Source: Chamaelirium japonicum (lineage: Eukaryota > Streptophyta > Magnoliopsida > Liliales > Melanthiaceae). From it: DNA of 64,000 bases. Location: assembly GCA_947650365.1 (NCBI GenBank), contig CANTAL010000096.1, positions 248,001 through 312,000 on the forward strand, given 5' to 3'. The translations under genes were made by a program, and so were the position numbers. Below, piece by piece: positions 25,313 to 35,278 of the stretch (within the stretch, counting starts at the first letter, position 1; every line of letters begins with the position of its first letter). Below the pieces are notes generated by a model, which saw only the letters and a list, made by a program, of their open reading frames with translations, was not told the origin of the DNA and did not search any database.

Positions 25313-28036
25313 ATGGCATCTTCTGGAAGCTCGAAGAAGTCAGGCGGGGTCCCTTCGAAGAGGAAAGGGAAAGAGATTGTTGAGGTTCCATCCTCTCCGA
25401 AGGGCGGCCGCGGCAAGGGCAAGGTTGTGCTTGCCGAACTGGGGCAGCTGGGAAAAAGACACCAAGGAGTAGGGTTTGCTTCAGCGCCATCGAGGCCAGA
25501 GCATATCCCTAAAGTACAGTTCGTTCTGGGCCCGCTCATGTCTCTGTCAGAGGAAACTGAGTATGTATACAATACTGGTGGCGAGTTCACAGATTCAAAG
25601 AGGAAGAAGTGGCAGACATTGCTCTCTTTCTTAACCGAAGGGAGGGTGCAACCTTCGCTCCCCAGCATTCAGACTGTATTCGGCATCGACAAGAAGACCG
25701 TCTTCACCAGCTTTGCTAGCAATGAGAAGGTCATGGGAACCATCGTAACCATCGGCCAACTCAACTGCGGTCTGCGTCTACCGTTGCCACCCTTTGCGGC
25801 AAGATTACTGAACACTTCTGGCCTTTGCCCGGGGCAGGTCACTGGAAACGCCTGGCGAATTATCTACGCATTCTGCCGCGTGGAGTCGGATTTTCAAGAG
25901 GACTTGAAGGCGTGCTACTCCAGCATCCCGGAAGGTGAAGACGCTCGGATCGATCTTGGATACTTCTTCTTCCACTATCGATGGGCTTACAGAAGGGACA
26001 TCCCATTCTACAATTTGACCGGTGTGTCTCCACTACGCCCGCTAACTGATACAGTCCCTTCGGACAAATTGTATACACCCATCTCAGTGCCCGATACCCC
26101 CCGAGGTGAAGTGCATGACGCAGTGAAGATGTACTGCGAGGGAGGCATCTTTGCCTGGACCTCCGAGAGGGCTGGAGCAATCGATAACTTATTTCTGGAG
26201 TTGACCTGTGGAACCAGGTCGTGGAAGCAGTTCTCCAACTGCCCCGTGAGATATGGCAAGGCCCATCTCCTCCACCGATCAAAGGATAGATACGAGGACA
26301 ATGAAGTCCTATACTCTGACTATGAGGAAGACCCTCATTCGGGCAAGATTATCCGAAAGATTCGGGCCGAGAAGAAAATCTATACTGCAAGGCACCGATT
26401 GCCCACTGTGGAGGAGAAACTGGTGATCCAAAGAGGCCCAGTGAAGAAGAGAAGAAAGACCCTCATCAAGCAAAAGGAAGATGAAGGCCAAGGGAAGAAA
26501 ATTGAAGATGAAGAAGAAAAGGAGAAAAAGGGGAGCGTCGAGGAAGATGAAGAGACTGAAAATGTCAGCCACGACAACAGTGGTAATGACGAGGACGAGG
26601 AAGGGGGCGGCGAGGATGATCTGTCTTCCACCCCCTCTGGTGGAGATGGTGAGAATGGGGGTGGTGAGGAAGAAATTCCTCCCACCCCCACTGGTGGTGC
26701 AACAGGTGAAGATTCAATTCCTATTCCTATTGACGAGGTTAAAGCCCGTCAAATGGAAGAAGTCCCCGATATAGAAGGTGATGGCCCAAAGGCGGTTCCC
26801 ACCTATAAATTTGATGAGTTAAAGAAGCCGCTGCGCTTCAAAATTAAGTTGTCGAGGAGTGGTGGGGTTGGAAGCAACCCCACACCCCTCGATCAAATTC
26901 CACCTGAAGTACCCCGCCTCGAAGGAGCAACCATGAGCGGGGGTATCGAAGTTGAACAACCCCCACCCCCCTCTCGGTCTCTGGCTGAGGAGGTGGCTGC
27001 TATGGTGGTGGGACTCGTCCAGCCAGGCGGGCCACAGGAAGAAAGAGTCTCACCTCCCGGGATGCTCCCTCCCCTATCCATTTGGAGAGGGAAAGTCGCG
27101 TGGGCGATGGAGCTACTCAACCTCAGCCAATGCCGGCCCCTACTCATGAGAAAACGACCCCTCAGGGTGGTTCCGATCGCCGAAAGGGTAAGGAGCCAAG
27201 GGTTGAAGCCTCAGGTAATTGTACTAACTTGCCTTGATTTTCTTGCCTCTGAAGATTGGAAATAATCTAACACTTTGACCTTTCGTGTTGATTGCAGGTG
27301 CGCCTGTTGGCTCGACCCCGAAGATGAAGAGTTTGGGTGATGTTGACATCAACCACCCCACATCCGTGATCCGGAAACTCTGCAATCTTCCAGGGGCTAC
27401 TCTGGATGAAGCTTTCGACAGGCTCGAACTGGTGGTAAGTGCATCTGCTCGACCGATTATCTGAATTGCATCTTCAGAATAATTCTAACTCTTTTATTCT
27501 TTTTGCAGAATTCAGCAGTTTTGAATGTCGCGACCAAGCTCTCCATGAAGGCGGGAGCAAAAGAAGCTTCAGCGGAAGTCTCCCGCTTAGCTGCCGCACT
27601 GGAGGTCGTAAGCGAGGAGAGGGATAAGCTGAGGGAGGCTCTATCCTCAAAGAAGGAGGCATTGAAGGCCAAGACCGAGGCCCTTCGCAAGGAAAAGTTG
27701 GAGAGCAAGGGCTGGCAGAATGGATACGAGGCCCGGGGTCACGAGCTTGAAGATCTGAAGAAACGATTCTTCAGGATCGAGAACTTGGGCTTCGATCGTG
27801 CTGCTCGAATAAAGGAGCTGGAGGCTCAACTTGCTGCTTCAGCAGAGACTCATAAGAAGGAGCTGGAGCATATGCGGAGTGAGTGCCAGAGCTACAGGGA
27901 AACAGCTGAAAAGGCAGCAGAAGCACTCAGGGTCCATGTTGCCAGTGTCCGATCCTCCAAGGCATCAGCGGCGAGCAAAGCTCGTGCTGGATCTGAGGGG
28001 GAGAAGTCGCGTGCGCAGAGTGTGGCCAAGCCTTGA
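25313..28036 (+). CDS. Antisense extra gene of the Tat element (gypsy-type 'transposase' domain, three exons)
   Basis: Exon 1 is about 25313-27214, exon 2 27298-27434 and exon 3 27509-28036 (TGA). The N-terminus is basic (KKSGG, KRKGK). Residues about 110-300 contain LRLPLPPF...NAWRIIYAF, the hallmark of the plant 'putative gypsy type transposon' domain. An acidic Glu/Asp/Gly-rich stretch follows (about 387-475), then a Pro-rich linker. Exon 3 is a long heptad-like coiled coil (EVSRLAAALEVVSEERDKL onward) with a basic, Ala/Ser-rich end. The biochemical role of this protein is unknown. The first frame stays open to 27265, but exon 2 joins in frame only if the reading frame shifts around 27050-27090, where a second frame becomes Pro/Lys/Gly-rich and leads to a phase-1 donor at 27215. 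So this copy probably has a one-base indel there. An antisense ORF in this position is known from Tat elements such as Grande. The start ATG was chosen because it lies about 95 bp after a TATA box. Confidence 0.8.
27215..27297 (+). other. Intron 1 of the antisense gene
   Basis: The 83-bp intron has donor CAG/GTAATT and acceptor GATTGCAG/GT. A TACTAAC branch-point-like sequence occurs near 27221, close to the donor. With this intron, exon 2 reads open from 27300 for 45 codons. The other two frames of exon 2 hit stops within about 15 codons. Confidence 0.6.
27435..27508 (+). other. Intron 2 of the antisense gene
   Basis: The 74-bp, T-rich intron has donor GTG/GTAAGT and acceptor TTTTTGCAG/AA. 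It joins exons 2 and 3 in phase 0. The T-rich tract before the acceptor (CTTTTATTCTTTTTGCAG) is a strong plant 3' splice site. Confidence 0.8.
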
Positions 28037-28223
28037 GACTTTTACTTCCTTTCAGTTGTTGTGCTTGTAAACTCTTGATATGTAATAGCTCGCTCCTGTA
28101 CTTGTCACATTTTTGATAATAATAGAAATCTCTTTGGTGTTTAAAAATTGGATGTCTCTTGAGTTGAATGTCTTTGAATCTTATGTTCTGGATAGCATTA
28201 GCATAGATACAATCTTTTAAATG
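28037..28223 (+). other. 3' untranslated region of the antisense gene
   Basis: T-rich sequence follows the TGA. AATAAT at 28118-28123 sits in a TTTTGATAATAATAG context and is a plausible near-upstream polyadenylation element about 85 bp after the stop. No further gene is visible. Confidence 0.45.
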
Positions 28224-28610
28224 TAAGGGATCGAGTCACAACTTGATTACCCAAACTTGTTTAACTTGAAATTTGAATTTGAATCCATGCAACACTTGTA
28301 TGTAAGGGGTTGAGTCGCAACTCAAGCACCCAAACTTATTGCAACTTGAAAATTGAAACTTGAATTCGTGTAACACTTGAATGTGAGGGGTTGAGTCGCA
28401 ACTCAAGCACCCAAACTTGTTAGACGATATCGAAATTGATTGAAATTGAACATTGAAACTTGAAGGTCAGTTTAACATTTGCTAGTAAGGGGTTGAGTCG
28501 CAACTCTAACACCCAAACTTGTTAAAAGACTTGGAAACTTGAATATGGTCAGTTTTTAACATTTGCTAGTAAGGGGTTGAGTCACAACTCTAACACCCAA
28601 ACTTGTTAAA
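28224..28610. repeat. Five-copy dispersed-tandem repeat between the two convergent genes
   Basis: Five degenerate units share TAAGGGGTTGAGTCGCAACT followed by ACCCAAACTTGTT. They start near 28224, 28303, 28384, 28486 and 28570 (spacing 79-102 bp). The intervening segments are AACTTGAA-rich. They lie between the 3' ends of the plus-strand gene and the minus-strand integrase. No open frame is supported. Confidence 0.8.
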
Positions 28611-28717
28611 AGACCTGGTAACTTGAATTTGAAGCTGCTTTAGAACTTGAATTGAAAAGCTGAACACTTGCACATTTGAACATCTGAAAGAGAATTTTAT
28701 TCATCACAGAATTTACA
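28611..28717. other. Short spacer downstream of integrase
   Basis: This AT-rich spacer has several AACTTGAA/GAACATTTGA motifs related to the neighbouring repeats. It ends at the integrase stop codon at 28718-28720. Nothing else is recognisable. Confidence 0.4.
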
Positions 28718-30001
28718 TCATGGGTAGAACATCTTGAGCTGTCTGGAATTCCAAGCTCGAGGCAATCTATCTCCTTCTGGTGTGACCAGTCTGTAAGAAC
28801 CTTTGCCTCCTACTGATTCAACGATATATGGACCTTCCCAGTTGGGAGCAAGCTTCCCACTGTTGTGTTCTTTGGTGTTGTAGAAAACTGCTCTGAGAAC
28901 TAGGCTGCCCACTGGGAACTGTCTCTTGTAGATTTTCTTGTCGTAGGCTCTTTTGATCTTCTGTTGGTACTTGGTCACACGAAGTGATACTTGATCTCGT
29001 AATTCTTCGGAGAAGTCTAGATCATTGATCCGAAGTTCTTTATTGATTCTTTCTTCAACTGCTTTGGTCTTCAAAGTACTTGATATATTTTCTGTTGGGA
29101 GTACAGCTTCCGATCTATATGTTAGACGAAAGGGTGAGAACCCTGTTGATCTTCTCGGAGTTGTGCGATACCCCCAAAGAACTTCAGGTAGGACTTGCTC
29201 CCACAATCCTTTCTTATCGTTGAGTTTCTTCTTGAGTATACCAAGTATGGCTCTATTTGAGGCTTCAGCTTGGCCATTGCATTGAGGATATCTTGGAGTT
29301 GAATAGAATAGCTTGATACCGTTGTTGAGACAGAACTCTCGAAACTTGTCGGAGTCAAACTGAGCTCCATTGTCAGCAACAAGAATTTGAGGTGTACCAA
29401 ACCTTGAGAAGATGTTGCGCCGAATGAATTTGATCACTTCGTCGTCAGTCTCTCGGAAGAGGGGCACAGCTTCAACCCATTTGGTGAAATAATCCGTGGC
29501 CAGCAGTAGATACTTCTTCTTGCTTGGAGTTGGAGGGAAAGGACCCAAGAAATCTAACCCCCATTGATGGAATGGCCAGGGACTTGATAGTTGATGAAGC
29601 TCATCTACAGGGAGATGAATAGCTCGAGCGTGTCTTTGGCATGGCTCACATCTTTGAACAACTTGTTGAGCATCCCTTGCCATTGTTGGCCAGTAGTACC
29701 CTTGTAGTTTCGTCTTGGCTTCAAGAGATCTTCCTCCCGAATGATTCCCATAAGTTCCAGAGTGGATATCAATTAGGATTGCCAGTGCTTGCTCGGGACC
29801 AAGACACTTGAGCAACATCCCGCTGTGAGATTTGAAATATAAATCTTCACCTTGCAGAATGTAGCATGGGAGCTTCCTTTGAAGTCTTCGGGCTTGATTT
29901 GGATCTTCCGGCATTTTGTCATGCTTGAAGAAATCAAAGATTGATCGTCTCCAGTCTTCAAGCTGATCTCCACCCCCAGATTCTTTTGTAGTAGTAAGGA
30001 C
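28718..30001 (-). pseudogene. Integrase part of the pol frame
   Basis: The frame is open from directly after the tandem stops TAA TAG (30007-30002) to TGA at 28718. The first ATG is at 29914, and residue numbers below count from it. The zinc-binding HHCC domain is H51, H58, C89, C92. The catalytic core has D121 (GLDFLGPF), D181 (VADNGAQF) and E217 (NGQAEASN) with exactly 35 residues between the last two. A conserved C-terminal part (LVLRAVF...GKLAPNWEGPY...) follows. No chromodomain is present. All catalytic residues are intact. The segment has no start of its own before the HHCC domain and shares the frame of the upstream RT ORF, so it was part of a polyprotein and is now cut off by two consecutive stops. 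Confidence 0.9.
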
Positions 30002-30004
30002 CTA

Positions 30005-32053
30005 TTAATCGGGGGTGGTCTTGGGCATTTCTTGATAATCTATCTGTATTTGTCTTCCTCCGAGTGAGTCTCCAAGGACGGAGGCAGCATTGGCTAAGGC
30101 ATCTGCTTCTCGGTTCTCTGCTCTGGGGATTTGAATGAATTCAGCATCAATAAAACGTTGCTGAAGAAGTCGTACTAAGGCCAAGTAGAGTTGCATTCTT
30201 TCTTCGCGAGCTGTGTACTCTCCATTGATTTGCCTTATGATCAATTGGGAGTCACTGTAGACGATAATTCGATCTACCCCCAGGGATTTCGCCATCTCGA
30301 GTCCAGAAATGAGTGCTTCGTATTCGGCTTCGTTGTTGGTGGCAGTGAATCCAAGGAGAGTGGCTTTCTGGAGATGATCAAGTTCGGGGGACACCAAGAC
30401 TATCCCAGGTCCCGAACCGATCGAACTTGAAGCTCCATCAGTATAAAGTTTCCATAGAGGAGTTGCAGCAGTAGCTTCGAGATTTGGAGCAATTTTTGTT
30501 GCAAGGTTGATCGGAGTATTGTCCTCATCTTCCAAGCGCATATCGACATCTTCTTCCCAAGTGATGGGGTCTTCAACTGGAAAATCAGCTAGAAAATCAG
30601 CAATAGCTTGACCTTTGATAGAAGTGCGAGATTCGAACTGAATCCCCAGGGAACTCATTTCGATCACCCATTTGGTCATTCGACCAGCTCGACCAGCTTT
30701 GTCAATGATATCTTTGAGCGAATGTTCTGAAATGACAGTGATCTGGTGAGAGACGAAGTATGGTTGAAGGCGACGTGATGCAGTGAGTAAGGCTAGGATG
30801 ACTTTCTCAGTTTTTGAATAGCGAGTTTCAGCCGGGAGAAGAGTGTGACTGATATAATAGACTGGATGCTCGAAGCCTTCTCTTCTACTGACTAAGACTG
30901 CACTGATTGCTTGATTGGTTACGGCGAGATAGAGCCATAAGTCTTCTTGTGGAAGTGGAGCCGTCAAGATAGGAGCTTGCACCAGATATTTCTTGATGCT
31001 TTGAAATGCTTCTTCACAAATTGGACTCCACCCTGAAGTATCCGCCTTTCGTAGTTTGTCGAAGAGAGGTTTACATTTATCAGAAGACTTTGAGATGAAC
31101 CGATTGAGGGCAGCAAGTCTTCCAGTGAGGCGCTGCACTTCCTTTCGATTGGTAGGTGATGGCATGTCGAGGATAGCTTGAATTTGATCAGGATTGGCTT
31201 CAATACCCCTCCTGGTCACAAGATGACCCAGGAATTTGCCAGATTGAACTCCGAAAGCGCACTTGGCTGGATTGAGCTTCATACGATATTTTCGAAGAAC
31301 TTGAAAGGTTTCTGCCAGATCAGAAAGATGCTTGCTCCGAATGGAACTCTTGGTGAGGAGATCATCGACATAGACTTCGACGTTGCGGCCGATCTGATCT
31401 TCGAACATTTTTGTGACTAACCGTTGATAGGTGGAACCAGCATTTTTGAGGCCGAATGGCATTACGTTGTAGCAGTAGAGACCTCGGCTAGTCACGAAGC
31501 AAGTCTTCTCTTGATCGTTTGTATGAAGTGGAATTTGATTGTATCCATAATACCCATCCATGAAAGACAATAGCTCGTGGCCAGTAGTGGCATCGACGAG
31601 TCTATCGATTCTTGGCATGGGGAATGGGTCTTTGGGGCAAGCCTTGTTAAGGTTGGTGAAGTCGATGCAGACTCTGACTTTCCCATTCTTCTTTGGAACA
31701 GCAACTATGTTAGAGATCCAGGTAGGATACTCTTCTTCTCGGATGAAGCCTGCTGCGAGTAGCTTGGTGATTTCTTCTTGAACAGCAACTTGCAGCTCTG
31801 GCCGGATGGTGCGTGGCTTTTGCTTGACAGGTTTCACTTCTTCTTTGATTGCAAGTCGGTGACAAGCGTCATCCGGATTGATACCATGCATGTCTTTGAA
31901 ACACCAGGCGAAGACGTCGATATTGGACTGGAGGAAGGATACCATGTCTTGCGCTTCTGCGTCGCTAAGACCGGTACCAATAAATGTTTGTCGAGGGAGA
32001 TCTCCACTGCCAATGTTGATAGGGATGATTTCTTCAATTGAAGGTGATGTTTC
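30005..32053 (-). pseudogene. Reverse transcriptase / RNase H / second RNase H part of the pol frame
   Basis: The frame is open from the codon after TAG 32056-32054; the first ATG is at 31945 and residue numbers count from it. RT: FMDGYYGYNQI with the motif A aspartate D130, MPFGLKNAGSTYQ, and YVDD at 192-195. First RNase H (about 335-415): LYLAVTNQ and VISEHSL stand where catalytic aspartates are expected (commonly in LTD-type motifs), so it looks catalytically degenerate. Second RNase H (about 498-622): YTDGASS (D503), NNEAEYEAL (E541), VYSDSQLI (D565) and ENREADALA (D615), all intact. A degenerate first plus an active archaeal-type second RNase H is characteristic of Tat elements. The frame ends in the tandem stops TAA TAG, after which the integrase continues in the same frame. 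Confidence 0.92.
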
Positions 32054-32284
32054 CTATTCGATTGGTGGAGGTTCGGTCAGCGGAATCTCCTTTGATTGCT
32101 ATTTGGAAGAGGGACCAGCTTCATCTCGTGGCCGCTTTGGAGGAGCAATGTTGATCTTTCGATCTGTTTTAGCCGCAGCAGCCTCACAAGACCTTCCAGC
32201 TTGTTGATCACCTCGAATGCAGACGATGCCTTCTCCTGTTGCAAACTTGAGAAGTTGGTGATAAGAAGAGGAGATGGCATTGAT
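32054..32284 (-). pseudogene. Protease-RT linker between two in-frame TAG codons
   Basis: This 77-codon stretch lies in the common gag-pol frame, bounded by TAG at 32285-32287 upstream and TAG at 32054-32056 downstream. It continues the protease end (SSSYHQLLKFATG, typical after the protease in plant gypsy polyproteins), then a charged Lys/Arg/Pro-rich linker. Both stops could be CAG-to-TAG transitions. That is an inference from the transition bias of the LTRs. Confidence 0.75.
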
Positions 32285-34567
32285 CTAGTGGAGGAATGGC
32301 CGCCCAAGAATGGCGTTGTAGCTAGACATTCCTTCGACGATTGCAAACCTCACCGAGACTCGAGTCTCTCGGCTGAGGTCGATGGTAAATCTGGACTCGC
32401 CCACCGTGATGCTTTGTTCGCCGTTGAAGCCGGTGATCACGGTCGGGACGACGTCGAGGCTTTGATACTTATGTCCTAGACGTTTGAAGCAGTCTGAGAA
32501 CATAATGTCGATGGAGCTTCCGGTGTCAATGAGGATCCGGTTGACAGTGCTTCCGTCGATGAGGAGTTTCAAGACAAGAGGGTCTCGATGGGGAGTGTGA
32601 ACTCCTTGAAGATCTGCGTCATTGAAGACGATAGAGGGCCAAGCCAAACCTTCGATGGGCTTCTCGATCCAAGTGTCTTCCTTGTTTGCTGCAGCACAAA
32701 CATGGAAGATGCGTCGAACTTGTCGATCCACTTCTTTCCCGGTTATTGATTGATTGTGCAATGATCCGTGAATGCCAAAGATATTGGCTTTCACAGAGAT
32801 TGGTTGCCGGTTGGAGGAGATTTGATGTACCCAACACACTTCTTTCCCCTTTGCAGAGGCTCGGCGTTGATCATGTCCGCCTTTGACGAATTCTTGAAGA
32901 TGGCCTTCTCGCAATAGGTCTTCAAGATGGAACTTCAGCCGAAAACACCGATCGGTGGAGTGGCCGTGACTTCGGTGGAAGTCGCAATATACTGTTTTAT
33001 CAGCTGTAAATTTCGAGTTCGGCTGAAGAGGGTTGGGCCTCCGAACGAACTCTTCATGTTGAATGCGGTCGAGTATCTGTTCGACCGGCATATTCCACTC
33101 GGTGAAAGTGGTCTTCGTTGGAGATCGACGCCCATCATTCTTTGATCGTTTGTTGGCTGGAGGGGCTGCTGCCTCAGCGTTGTGAGCCTTGGCGGCATAC
33201 TTAGGAGCTTCTCTTTCCGCAGGCCTTCGTTTTGTTTCTCGCCCTTTACGAGCGACTTGATCGTCTTCGACCTCGATCTCTCTCTGGATTCGATCGAATA
33301 TAGCACCCAGAGAAGGAGGGGGATTGCGGATGAAGTCGTTGTAGATGTGTAGATCGAAGCAGAGAGCATTCTGGAAAGCCAACATAATGGCTTCATCATC
33401 CAGATGTCTTCCAGAGAGGGCAGCATGCTCGTTGCGAAACCTCCTAGTGAAACTTCGGAGAGTCTCGTCAGCACCCATCCTTAGCCGATATAGAGAGTCG
33501 AGCTTCTTCTTGAGCTTTAGATTGAGCTGATAATGCTGCACGAAGAGTTTAGCTAAAACATCGAACTGGGTAATAGACCCAGCTCGGAGATTGTGATACC
33601 AGTCGAGCGACGGCTCATCGAGACTTCCTGCGAAGGTGCGGCAGAGCACATTGTTTTCTTCTTCGTGCGGTGTTAAAGCTTGCTTGAATGCGAGAATGTA
33701 GAGAGTAGGATCTCCTCGGACGCAGTTGAATTTGGGGAGGACAGGAGTTCTCCATCCTCTTGGAAATGTTGTCTCAAAGAGACTTCGATGTAGAGGTCCG
33801 GCAGAAGAATAGCCATCCCTGCGACCATGTCCTCGACCTAGAGGTGGGTCAAGAGGCAAGATCGCAAGGTCTTGCTCAGGCATCGAAGTATTTGCCGGTT
33901 GAAGTCGATGTCGGAGGTCCGATCCAAACCCACGCTGAAGTGGGATGGAAGGGGAAACTCGACTCTTTGAAGGAGCGCCTTTCATCTGATGCCTCCTTGG
34001 TATGTTGAGCTTCGAAGGTATTCTCTTGTCGCAGTTGCGGCCAGAAGAAGATTGGGATGACTCATCTTCAAGGCGATCCCAAACACTCTGCTTCCAGGGG
34101 GCAGCAGAGGGGGTTGGATCACGTCGAATCCTCTCGAGGGCAGTAGTACCCATTGACCTCCGTTGTTCGGAGTGGATTGAATGTCGTGGAAGATCGACCC
34201 TCTCGCTTGCAGAAGGAATAGGTAGAGCGATCCCAGCCTCGGAAGCTGCTTTCTTCAGAGCATCCCTCTCAGCAGTGAGGGTGGCGTTCTGCTTCGCCAA
34301 TTGGAGCAATTGGAAGTCGACTGCAGAAATTTGGTAGGTCGACGGAGGGTCTTCAGTAGGAGCGGGTGTTGTTTGCCCAATCGACTGTCGTGCGGGGTGG
34401 GCGATAGGTCGATCGACAGACTTGCCACTCCCTGAACGAACCCCCATCTCAGGAACAGCAAGGGGCTGTCCGAAGTTGAGCCTTTGACTCATTGAACGAG
34501 TCTCAGGACGAGCTTGTTGTTGAGTGTTACTTCCTTCTGGTTGACCTTGATGTTTCGTCCTCGCCAT
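32285..34567 (-). CDS. Gag and aspartic protease
   Basis: A 760-codon ORF starting MARTKHQGQP, 155 bp inside the 5' LTR; this is the first long-frame ATG after the PBS. Residues 1-260 are Gln/Pro/Arg-rich with a short Leu/Ala helix (82-112). The retrotransposon gag (capsid) domain is about 265-435 (LDWYHNLRAGSI, FTRRFRNEHAAL). A zinc-knuckle variant lies at 528-541, CDFHRSHGHSTDRC, spaced C-X2-H-X4-H-X4-C, so the second Cys is replaced by His, as in many plant Tat Gags. The aspartic protease is at about 661-760 with ILIDTGSS (DTG 681-683) and the flap/end motif NAILGRP. The ORF stops at TAG immediately after the protease core, but the same frame carries on into RT. The stop could be a regulated boundary or a mutation. 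Confidence 0.9.
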   Translation of the reverse strand: MARTKHQGQPEGSNTQQQARPETRSMSQRLNFGQPLAVPEMGVRSGSGKSVDRPIAHPARQSIGQTTPAPTEDPPSTYQISAVDFQLLQLAKQNATLTAERDALKKAASEAGIALPIPSASERVDLPRHSIHSEQRRSMGTTALERIRRDPTPSAAPWKQSVWDRLEDESSQSSSGRNCDKRIPSKLNIPRRHQMKGAPSKSRVSPSIPLQRGFGSDLRHRLQPANTSMPEQDLAILPLDPPLGRGHGRRDGYSSAGPLHRSLFETTFPRGWRTPVLPKFNCVRGDPTLYILAFKQALTPHEEENNVLCRTFAGSLDEPSLDWYHNLRAGSITQFDVLAKLFVQHYQLNLKLKKKLDSLYRLRMGADETLRSFTRRFRNEHAALSGRHLDDEAIMLAFQNALCFDLHIYNDFIRNPPPSLGAIFDRIQREIEVEDDQVARKGRETKRRPAEREAPKYAAKAHNAEAAAPPANKRSKNDGRRSPTKTTFTEWNMPVEQILDRIQHEEFVRRPNPLQPNSKFTADKTVYCDFHRSHGHSTDRCFRLKFHLEDLLREGHLQEFVKGGHDQRRASAKGKEVCWVHQISSNRQPISVKANIFGIHGSLHNQSITGKEVDRQVRRIFHVCAAANKEDTWIEKPIEGLAWPSIVFNDADLQGVHTPHRDPLVLKLLIDGSTVNRILIDTGSSIDIMFSDCFKRLGHKYQSLDVVPTVITGFNGEQSITVGESRFTIDLSRETRVSVRFAIVEGMSSYNAILGRPFLH

Positions 34568-34701
34568 TCAGAGAGCGAAAGGTGCAACGAGAGTACCGTT
34601 CAGTTGTCTGATCAACCGAGAGGGCGAGGAAGTTTGACTATCAAGATCAGTTGTAGGTTCAACCGATCAAGTAGTAACGGAGAGTTGGACTTTTTGATCG
34701 G
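34568..34701 (-). other. 5' leader of the element
   Basis: This is the untranslated leader between the PBS and the gag ATG. No dyad or extra ORF stands out. A dimerisation or packaging signal would be expected here in intact elements but cannot be recognised by eye. Confidence 0.5.
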
Positions 34702-34719
34702 ATCCCACAGACAGCGCCA
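34702..34719 (-). other. tRNA primer-binding site
   Basis: On the minus strand TGGCGCTGTCTGTGGGAT begins three bases after the 5' LTR. TGG pairs with the tRNA 3' CCA. The sequence resembles the TGGCGCCGTCTGTGGG type common in plant Ty3/gypsy elements, with one difference. I do not assign the tRNA species. Confidence 0.75.
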
Positions 34720-35126
34720 AACTGTGGGGGAAAATCTTCGTGCCGACCCGAAGACTCTCGCAGCACCAGTCAATTGAAGTTGAAGTTGATGTCGAAGATC
34801 GTTGGTCGATCTGTTGATTGGAGTTGAAGTTACCTCTTTCGATATGTAAACAGAGAGGCAATCAGAGAGAGAGTTTGACACAAGAGATGTGATCTCGGAG
34901 TTCAGCCGAAGCCTACGTCTCCGTGCTATGGGGAGCAACCCGAATTCACTAACACTTATGTTGAAGTGATCTCGACAGGCCGAGTATCACTGAAAACTCT
35001 GATCTCTTCGAGAGAAAAAGAAGATCAAAGAGAGGTAAAAGATGGGAAGTTGGAAATCCCAGAGCTCTGGTTTTAGAACCGAGAATTCGATCTGAGATTC
35101 GATCCTTTTACATTCGAAGGCTCTGC

Positions 35127-35134
35127 TATTTATA
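35127..35134 (-). promoter_or_regulatory. LTR TATA box (5' LTR, drives gag-pol)
   Basis: TATAAATA on the minus strand in the same context as 22689-22696. It is the expected core promoter of the genomic transcript, with transcription starting about 30 bp further towards lower coordinates. Confidence 0.7.
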
Positions 35135-35278
35135 GGCTTCTCTGGGAGGAATTCCGGGGTAAATGGCGGTTTCTGCTGTAGTATCTGGGGATCCTCCAGG
35201 TAAGGCTGGTGGGCTCCGCTGCCGTCTTAGGGGCTCACCAGGGAGGGTCGGTGGGTCCCGTTGTGGTACTTGGGGGGG

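Noticed and set aside
25313-27265. True DNA-transposon transposase gene nested in the element
   Set aside because: The domain name in families is 'putative gypsy type transposon', but no terminal inverted repeats or DDE-type motifs are visible; the gene fits the known antisense ORF of Tat elements.
28718-29914. Integrase followed by a chromodomain (chromovirus)
   Set aside because: The ORF ends about 40 residues after the GPYIVESV segment and shows no chromodomain motif.
32096-32479. Plus-strand open frames opposite gag-pol (for example 32096-32479, 34002-34337, 31778-32041)
   Set aside because: Shadows of the conserved minus-strand gag-pol frame without their own domains or promoter signals.
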